Assembly (NCBI GenBank): GCA_964549495.1
Contig: CAZJWJ010000036.1
Span: forward strand, 1 to 43,376
Direction: 5' to 3'
Origin: JACKBJ01 sp964549495
GTDB lineage: Bacteria > Chloroflexota > Anaerolineae > Epilineales > Epilineaceae
DNA: 43,376 bases
A program made the position numbers and the translations under genes. Positions 35,456 to 43,376 of the stretch are shown piece after piece (positions within the stretch are counted from its first letter, which is position 1; each line of letters opens with the position of its first letter). The notes beneath the pieces are model-generated. The model did not search any database. It was given only the letters and a program-made list of their open reading frames with translations, and was not told the DNA's origin.

Positions 35456-38400
35456 ATGCTTTCGCCAAACTCGGATTCGACCCGTCAGCCAACCCGGATC
35501 ATCAAGATCCTCGCATCGATGCTGATGCTCGGCATCGCCATGCAGCTCGCGCAGGGCGCGGGGCCGGCCCGCGCGCAGGGCGCGGGTGATGGGCCGCTGG
35601 GCGTCCACGGTCTGGACGGCGCGGATGCGCTGGATGCCGCCGTCGGACCCGGCGGCGTGGGCACCGGCCTGGTCCACTGGATCCGCGCCGACGAGGACGT
35701 CTTCCAGGATGCGGGCACGACGCCCTCGGGCGAGGGCGATCCGGTGGCCCAGTGGAACGACCAGTCGGCCAGCGCGCTGCACGTGAGCCAGGCGACGGCC
35801 GGCCAACAGCCCATCTATCGGGCCGGCGCGGCCAACAGCAACTTCAACCCGGCGATCGAGTTCGACAACGACTTCTTGAACAACACGAACCGGATCGTCC
35901 AGACCACCGACAGCCTCAGCATGATCGCGGTGGGTGCGACCGACGTCACGGCCGGCATCAACACGCTCTACGCCTTCGGCGACAACTACAACGATCCGAC
36001 CATGGATCAAGAGGCCGCTCGCATCAGCCCCTTCATGGACGGAAGCAGTCCCTCGAACGTCGATCTCTTCAATGGCGAGCTTCCGCAAGACGAGCCGATG
36101 ATCTGGAGCCTGCGCGCCGACAATGGCGTGGCCGACGACCTGCGCTTTGCCTTCCAAGGTGAAGAGGTCGCCACCACGATGGAGATCCCCACCACCGCCA
36201 ACTACGGCCAGAACGTGGGCGTGGGCAGCAACGGCGGCGGCGAGGACTGGGACCACCTGATCATGGAGGCCATCGCCTTCGATCGGAAGCTGACCATCGG
36301 CGAGCTACAGCGCGTCAACAGCTACCTGGCGATCAAGTACGGCGACACGCTGCGCACCGTCGACAACGACGCCAGCATCGTCGAGGGCGACTACATCGAC
36401 GCGGCTGGCAACACGGTTTGGGATTCGACGGTCAACGCCACCTACCACAACGACGTGGCCGGCATCGGCCGCGACGACGACTCGGGCCTGGACCAGCGCA
36501 AGTCGCGCAGCGTCCATTCCGATGCCCTGGTGACCATGAAGAAGAGCGGGAGCTTCCTGACCGACGGCAGCTTCCTGATTTGGGGCAACGACGACGGCCC
36601 GATGGCCTTCAGCCAGGCCTACGTGCCCAACAGCTTCACCCCGGTGACCGATTACGCCCGCATGGATCGCATCTGGCGCGTCCAGGAAAGCGGCAGCATC
36701 GCCTCGGTCACGCTCTCGATTCCCTACTGCATCGGCGCCACCCACCTGCTGGTGCATGGCAGCGCCGACTTCGACACCGGCACGCCGCTCGAGCTTCCGC
36801 TCTCGGTGGACGCCGACGGCAACCTCAGCGTCAGCGTGAACCTGGCCGATGGCCAGTACTTCAGCTTCGCGCGCGCCGCGGTGGCACCGGGCGGCGTCTC
36901 GGCCGACCTCCAGCTCTGGGTGCTGGCCGACTACGGTGCCTGCGCGGCCGAGGGCGGCGCGGTGAACACCTGGTTGGACCAGAGCGGCAACGGCAACGAC
37001 ATGACGGCCCAGACGGCCGCCCGCGAGCCCACCTACCAGGGCCCGATGCCCGACGCCAACTTCCATCCGACCCTGCTCTTCGACGGCGGCAACGATGGAC
37101 TGGAGATCGCGCCCTTCATGACCGGCGCCGAGCCGGGCGGTTCGGTCTTCAGCGCCGCATCCAACGAAAGCCCGGGCTCCGGCTTCGACAATTTGGTCGT
37201 CTTCGGTATCGACAACCCGCATCTGGGCACGGCCGCGGTGACCGGCCAGCCCTTGGGCTACATGAACGGCTCCTCGCCCATCCGCAACGATCATCCGACC
37301 GATCCGGTGCCGGGCCAGTCCCATATCTGGAGCTGGGAATGGGACATGGCCAGCGAGCCTTCGAGCCTGGTCAGCAACACCGGACTGGACGTGATCTTCG
37401 ACGGCGAGGTCTCCACCGCGGCCAACATGGAGGTGCGCGAGAGCCAGTTCGCCAACGGCGCGCCCGCCGCGGACGAGTTCCAGATCGGCTCCTACGAGGG
37501 CATCGAACCCTGGGACGGGCCGATCGGTGAGGTGGCGGTCTACGACCGCAACCTCAGCGCGGCCGAGAGCCAGCGCGTCAACAGCTACTTCTCGCTGCGC
37601 TGGGGCATGACGCTGGATGTCGATCCGGCCAGCGACACGGTCAACTACGACTACGTCGACGCCAGCGGGTCGACCATCTGGCCCGGCACGGCCGACGCCG
37701 GCTATCAGGACTACCACCACGACGTGGCCGGCATCGGCCGCGACGACCGCTCGGGCCTGGACCAGCGGGTCGCGCGCAGCGTGAACGCCGACGCCCTGGC
37801 GACCATCGAGACCCAGTCGGCCTTCTCCGCCGACCAGGACTTCATGCTCTGGGGCAACGACGACGGCTCGACCTCCTTCAGCAACCCCTATACGCCCAAC
37901 AGCTTCACGCCGCCGGCGCCGATGGCGCGCATGGGCCGCATCTGGCGGGTCGAGGAAGTCGGCAGCGTCGGCATGGTGAAGGTCAGCCTGCCGGTCGGGA
38001 CCTCGGCCGCATACCTGCTGGTGCACAACGGCGCCGACTTCGATTCCGGCACGCCGACCGAGATCCCCTTGGTCGAGGACGAGGATGGCGCGCCCTCCGC
38101 GATGGTCGATCTGGGCGACGGGCAGTATTTCAGCTTCGCCCGCGTCGGCTACGCCCCCGGCGGCGTCTTGACGAACCTCGAGCTCTGGATGAAGGCCGAC
38201 CAGGGCGTGCCGGCCCTTCTCGGTAGCCAGGTGGACACCTGGCTGGACCAGAGCGGCAACGGCAACGACATGGCGGCCCAGACGGCCGCTCGCGAGCCGC
38301 TCTATCAATGGCCCGAGGCCGGCACGAACTTCCACCCGACGCTGCTCTTCGACGGCATCAACAGCGGTCTCGAGCTGGCGCCCTTCATGACCGGCGCCGA

Positions 38401-41400
38401 GCCGGGCGGTTCGGTCTACGGCTCGGCCGCCAACGAGAGCCCCGGCACGGGCTTCGACAACCTGGTGGTCTTCGGCATCGACAACCCGCACCTGGGCAAG
38501 GCGCCCGGTGGCGCGCCGCTGGGCTACATGAACGGCTCCTCGCCCATCCGGGCCGACCATCCGGCCGCGCCGGTGGCCGACCAGACCCACCTCTGGGGCT
38601 GGGAATGGGACATGGCCAACGAGCCATCGAGCATCCTGAGCAACACCGGGCTGGACGTGATCTTCGACGGCGAGCCCTTCACCGGACCGGACATGGAGTT
38701 GCGCGAAAGCCACTTCGCCAACGGCGCACCCGCCGCCGACCAGTTCCAGATCGGTTCCTACGAGGCGGTCGAGGTCTGGGACGGTCCCATCGGCGAGGTG
38801 GCGGTCTACAACCGCAACCTGACGGCCGTCGAGAGCCAGCGCGTCAGCAGCTACTTCGCGCTGCGCTGGGCGGCCACGCTGGACATGGATCCGGCCAGCG
38901 CCACCACCAACTTCGACTACGCCGACTCGAGCGGGACGACGATCTGGCCCGGCACGAGCGACGCGAGCTACCAGGGCTTCCACCACGACGTGGCCGGCAT
39001 CGGTCGCGACGACCCGGCCGATCTGATGCAGCGGCAGTCGACCAGCGCTAGCCTGGACCGGCTGCTGGCCATCGGCCTGGGCACCCTGGCCGATTCCAAC
39101 GCCGACAACCCCAATGACTTCTCCGCCGACGGCAGCTTCCTGCTCTGGGGCAACGACGACGGCTCGACCGTGATCACGTCGACGGTGGCCGGCGCGCCGA
39201 ACGTCTCCCGCATCCAGCGGCTGTGGAAGGTCGCCGAGACCGGCACGGTCGGCCAGGTGCGCGTGGGCATCGACCCGAGCGCGCTGTCCCTGGGCGCCAC
39301 CGACCTGGGTTGGATGATCGTCAGCGACGACGCGACCATCGACGGCGGCGATACCTTCTTCCCGCTCGGCGACCACGGCGACTACCTGGCCGCGGACGTC
39401 GACCTGGAGGACGGCCAGGTCCTGGCCTTCGCCATCCAGACCCAGGTCGACACCGACGGCGACGGCGTGCCGGATGTCGACGATGACGACGACGACAACG
39501 ACGGCCTGCCGGACCTGCTCGAGGGCGATGGCACGCTGGACACGGACGGCGACGGCGTGCCGGACAGCCGCGATTTGGACAGCGACAACGACGGCATCAA
39601 CGACGTGGTCGAGATCGACGGGCCGGACGCCGACGGCGACGGCATGGTCGACTGCCTGGGCCCGGTGGTACCGGGCGCCCTGAGCGTGGCCATCAGCTCG
39701 ACCAGCGGCGACATCGACATCAGCGATCTGGGCCAGCAGGGTCAGCCCGGCTTCACCGACTTCCGCATCGGGGCCCTGGAGAGCACCGACATCCGCGTCT
39801 TCGAAGAGCAGTCCCTGGTGCTCGACGCGGCCCTGGACGTGGACTACTTCGTGCCCGCCGGTGGCGGCACCGCGGCCGGCAGCTCGCCCTTCAAGATCCC
39901 GGCCGGCACCACCATCAAGAGCTTCCTGGTGCACTGGGACCCGCCGGGCGGCGCGGGCGGCACCACCGGCAGCATCACCTTCGATACACCCATCCACGCC
40001 CTGATCCTGCGCTGGCACGATCTCAACCCGGCCGACCGCCTGGACGTGGGCGAAAACGTCTACTACCGCGGCGGCGTGCGCGGCAGCACCGAGTTCGACT
40101 CGCAGGTGATCAGCCCGGACGGCATGTCGATCACCATCGACGACTTCGTCCTGGGCTACGTCGACGAGCTGCGCGTGATCTTCGTCGATCCCAGCCCGCA
40201 ACCCAACCCGCTGGACGTCGACGGCGACGGCGTTTTGGACTGCTTCGACGCCAGCGAGGGCGGTACGCCTCTGACGGCGGTCGACAGCGACGGCGACGGC
40301 GTGCCCGACCTGCGCGACCTGGACAGCGACAACGACAGCATCTCCGACCTGGTCGAGGGTGGCAGCGGCGGCCTCGACGCCGATGACGATGGCGTCATCG
40401 ACGGTCCGGACTCGGACGGCGACGGCATCCAGGACAGTGTCGACGGTCTGGACGGCTTCGGCGATGCCGGCAGCCCGCCCGCGCCCGACCTGGACGACGA
40501 CGGCGACGGCGACTGGCGCGATGTCGACAGCGATGGCGATGCCACGCTGGACATCGACGAGGCCGGCAACGGCGATTTGGACCTGGACGACGACGGCCGG
40601 GTCGACGACACCGACGACGCGGACGGCGACGGCATCTCCGATGCGGTCGACCTGGATCCGACCGAGTTCGGCCACATCGGCGTACCGGCGGCCCTGGCGG
40701 CCATCGACACCGACGGCGACGGCGTGCCGGACGTGACCGACCCGGATGACGACAACGACGGCATCCTCGACACCATCGAGGGCTACGACGACGCCGACGG
40801 CGACGGGATTCCCAACGCCCGCGATCTGGACAGCGACAACGACGGCATCAACGACGTGGTCGAAGGTGGCGTCCGCGACTGCAACTTCGACGAGGTCCTC
40901 GAGGACACCGACGCCGACAACGACGGCGTGGCCGACGGCGCCGACGCCGACGGCGACGGCCTGGTGGCCAGCGTCGACCCCGACGAGGGCGGCTGCGACG
41001 CGCTGGTGCCCGACTCGGACGGCGACGGCACGCCCGACTTCCTCGACTTGGACAGCGACAACGACAGCGTGTCCGACCTCATCGAGGGCGGATCCGGCGC
41101 GACCGATGCCGACAACGACGGCGTGGCCGATGGGCCGGACGCCGACGGCGACGGCATCGTCGACTCGGCCGATGACAACGACGCCAGCTACGGCGAGGAC
41201 GGCGACACGCCGCCGACGAACACCGACGGCGACGCGCTGCCCGATTACCTGGACCCGGACTCGGACGATCCGGGTGACACCACGGGTGACGGAACCGGCG
41301 ACGACATCGACGACGTGGGCAACGGCTCGCTGGACGCCAACGGCGACGGCTTGCTCGACGACGCCACGGACGACGATGGCGACGGCGCGGCCAACGTGGT

Positions 41401-43376
41401 CGACGACGACGACACGGTCTTCGGCGGCATCGGCGATCCCTTCGCCGACGCCGACGGGGACGGCATCTCGGACGCGGCCGAAGGTGGTGGCGCGGTCGAC
41501 ACTGACGGCGACGGCGAGCCGGACAGCGAGGACCTGGACTCGGACGGGGACGGTATCCCGGACGCCGAGGAAGGGGCCGAGGACGCGGACGGGGACGGCA
41601 TCCCGAACTACCGCGATCTGGACGCCGACAACGACGGCATCAACGACGTGATCGAGGGCGGCGGCACCGACGTCGACGGTGACGGTCAGCAAGACGGCAC
41701 CGACGGCGACGGCAACGGTCTGGTCGACACGGTCGACCCGGCCGAGGGCGGCACGCCCTTGCCGGTGCCCGATACGGACGGCGACGGTGCCGACGACTAC
41801 GTCGACCTCGATTCCGACAACGACACGATCTCCGATTTGGTCGAGGGCGGCTCGGGCGCGACGGACGCCGATGACGATGGCGTGGCCGACGGCCCGGACG
41901 CGGACGGTGACGGCATCGTCGACTCGGCCGACGACAACGACGCGCTCTTCGGCGAGGACAGCGACACGCCGCCGGCCAACTCGGACGGCGACGCGCTGGA
42001 CGACTACCTGGATCCGGACTCGGACGACCCGGGCGACACGACCGGCGACGGGACCGGTGACGACATCGACGATGCCGGCAACGGCCCGCTGGACGGGGAC
42101 GGGGACGGCCAGATCGACGACGCGACCGACGACGACGGGGACGGCGCGGCCAACCCGGTCGACGATGACGACGCCAACTTCGGCGGCCTGGCCGATCCCT
42201 TCGGCGACGCCGACGGCGACGGCATCTCGAACGCCGAGGAGGGCAACGGCAACGTCGACACCGACGGTGACGGCGTGCCGGATAGCGAGGACCTGGACTC
42301 GGACGGGGACGGCATCCCGGACGCCGAGGAAGGGACCGACGACACCGACAACGACGGCATCCCCAACTTCCGCGATCTGGACAGCGACAACGACGGCATC
42401 AACGACGTGATCGAGGGCGGCGGCACCGACGTCGATGGTGACGCGCAGCAGGACGGCACGGACGGCGACGGCAACGGTCTGGTCGACACGGTCGACCCGG
42501 CCGAGGGCGGCACGCNNNNNNNNNNNNNNNNNNNNNNNNNNNNNNNNNNNNNNNNNNNNNNNNNNNNNNNNNNNNNNNNNNNNNNNNNNNNNNNNNNNNN
42601 NNNNNNNNNNNNNNNCCCTGCCGGTCCCGGATAGCGACGGCGACGGCGCCGACGACTACCTCGACTTGGACAGCGACAACGACAGCGTCTCCGACCTGAT
42701 CGAAGGCGGCTCGGGCGCCATCGACGCCAACGACAACGGCGTGGCCGATGGGCCGGACGCCGACGGCGACGGCATCGTGAACTCGGCCGATGACAACGAC
42801 GCGCTCTTCGGCGAGGACAGCGACCCTGGCGCGCAGAATTCGGACGGCGACGCGCTGGACGACTACTTGGATCCGGACTCGGACGATCCGGCCGATACCA
42901 CCGGCGACGGAACCGGCGACGACATCGACGATGCGGGCAACAGCGGCCTCGACGCCAACGACGACGGCCAGCTCGACGACCCGACGGACGACGACGGCGA
43001 CGGTGCGGCCAACGACGTCGATGACAACGACGCACTTTTCGGCGGTATCGGCGATCCCTTTGGCGACGCGGACGGGGACGGCATCTCGGACGCGGCCGAG
43101 GGCAACGGCGCGGTCGACACCGACGGCGACGGCGAGCCCGACAGCGAGGACCTGGATTCGGACGGGGACGGCATCCCGGACGCCGAGGAAGGGGCCGAGG
43201 ACGCGGACGGGGACGGCATCCCGAACTACCGCGATCTGGACGCCGACAACGACGGCATCAACGACGTGATCGAGGGCGGCGGCACCGACGTCGACGGTGA
43301 CGGTCAGCAAGACGGCACCGACGGCGACGGCAACGGTCTGGTCGACACGGTCGACCCGGCCGAGGGCGGCACGCCC
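35456..43376 (+). CDS. Secreted protein with LamG-like modules and thrombospondin type 3 calcium repeats (3' partial)
   Basis: ATG 35456 has AAGGAGA six bases upstream. A signal peptide follows (basic n-region, core 'ILASMLMLGIAMQLA', likely cut after ARA, ~42). Residues ~60-1330 hold three modules of concanavalin/LamG type ('WLDQSGNGND', 'NFHPTLLFDG', 'IGEVAVY.R.L...E.QRV.SYF'), each followed by 'VAGIGRDD..GL.QR.SRS' and a 'WGNDDG' segment. Then come Asp-rich TSP3-type repeats (DTDGDGVPD, DLDSDNDGI), interrupted by a beta-rich domain (~1405-1580), and continuing in 253-aa super-repeats to the window end. It likely binds many calcium ions and acts outside the cell as an adhesin or matrix protein. 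The 100-N gap at 42516-42615 breaks the frame on paper only: without the Ns the frame and repeat continue exactly. No stop codon is reached. Confidence 0.88.
36881..39418 (+). repeat. Tandem 1,269-bp duplication of the LamG-like module
   Basis: Unit A starts at 36881 ('VAPGGVSADLQLWV') and unit B at 38150 ('YAPGGVLTNLELWM'), exactly 1,269 bp (423 codons) apart. Long near-identical stretches occur, for example the SGNGNDM region (36974 and 38243) and 'FMTGAEPGGSV'. The first LamG-like module (35640-36880) is a more distant copy, and unit B loses similarity near 39400. Confidence 0.75.
40999..43376 (+). repeat. 759-bp (253-codon) tandem super-repeats of TSP3-coding DNA
   Basis: Units run 40999-41758, 41759-42517 (through the gap edge) and from there to 43376. 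Equivalent points are 759 bp apart once the 100 Ns are removed. Bases 41555-41758 and 43173-43376 are identical over 204 bp. An earlier, more diverged unit starts near 40269. Each encodes the series 'LDSDND.[IV]SDL[IV]EGGSGA', 'DDYLDPDSDDP.DTTGDGTGDDIDD', 'DGDGIPDAEEG', 'GINDVIEGGGTDVDGD', 'VDPAEGGTP'. Confidence 0.85.
42516..42615. other. Assembly gap (100 N)
   Basis: Exactly 100 undetermined bases, the usual scaffold placeholder for unknown length. The bases on each side join seamlessly to match the intact repeat boundary at 41750-41773, so the gap either has zero true length or hides a whole number of 759-bp units. Confidence 0.95.

Noticed and set aside
36305..41692. A 1,795-codon open frame on the minus strand opposite the TSP3/LamG-like gene
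   Set aside because: It mirrors the Asp/Gly-rich codons of the plus-strand gene (GAC, GGC giving Val and Ala/Pro antisense), has no ribosome site or family likeness, and the plus frame has clear domains. A GC-rich artefact.
42516..42640. Apparent frameshift and stop after the gap in the third surface protein
   Set aside because: Caused by the arbitrary 100-N filler (100 is not a multiple of 3). Deleting it restores frame and repeat exactly.
39460..43376. Dense short direct repeats resembling a CRISPR array
   Set aside because: Repeats are in-frame codons for TSP3-type Asp/Gly motifs, units vary in length and sequence, and no unique spacers or cas genes exist.

Overview
This 43.4 kb, very GC-rich window reads like a bacterial contig end, most likely from a Chloroflexota (Anaerolineae-like) genome. 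That placement is an inference. It rests on long Pro/Thr/Ser linkers followed by a short 'LPL(V/L)' C-terminal tail on two secreted proteins, large STAND regulators with an N-terminal class III cyclase domain, and very large DUF11/SdrD-type surface proteins. No rRNA, tRNA, CRISPR array or insertion sequence was found.

Region 1 (1-8951) is mostly minus-strand. A gene remnant at 1-214 converges on the minus-strand genes across a perfect 27-bp inverted repeat (214-280). From its promoter leftwards, the minus-strand series is: a 51-aa Arg/Asp-rich protein, an ArsR-type regulator, an MFS exporter, a GT-C (GT39-like) membrane glycosyltransferase, a small membrane protein resembling the Pycsar effector PycTM, and a class III nucleotide cyclase fused to a STAND (NB-ARC) ATPase and TPRs. 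The last two overlap by 4 nt (GTGA) and form a Pycsar-like cyclase/effector pair. The cyclase gene carries one in-frame TAG between the ATPase and TPR parts.

Region 2 (9121-11635, plus) holds a lycopene-cyclase-type flavoprotein, then a PAS protein and an MBL-fold hydrolase that overlap by GTGA behind their own candidate promoter.

Region 3 (11739-43376, plus) is a secreted-protein island. It encodes a gingipain-type C25 cysteine peptidase with a ~340-residue Pro/Thr linker. Next is a single ~6,337-residue surface protein built from SdrD_B-type domains, 21 DUF11-like repeats (a ten-domain block present twice), two copies of an unassigned ~690-aa module and 14 more DUF11-like repeats. Last is a secreted protein of three concanavalin/LamG-like modules followed by thrombospondin-type-3 Asp-rich calcium repeats, running off the contig end. 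Its repeats cause a 100-N assembly gap and probably the contig end itself. All three genes have a G-run of 6-8 in the leader, and the third also has a structured leader of about 270 nt.

The strongest candidate for a new system is the effector plus STAND-cyclase pair at 474-3832: a possible Pycsar variant in which the cyclase carries its own NTPase/TPR sensor. The second is the secreted island, where a C25 protease, giant adhesins and a shared C-terminal tail suggest a surface processing or anchoring pathway.
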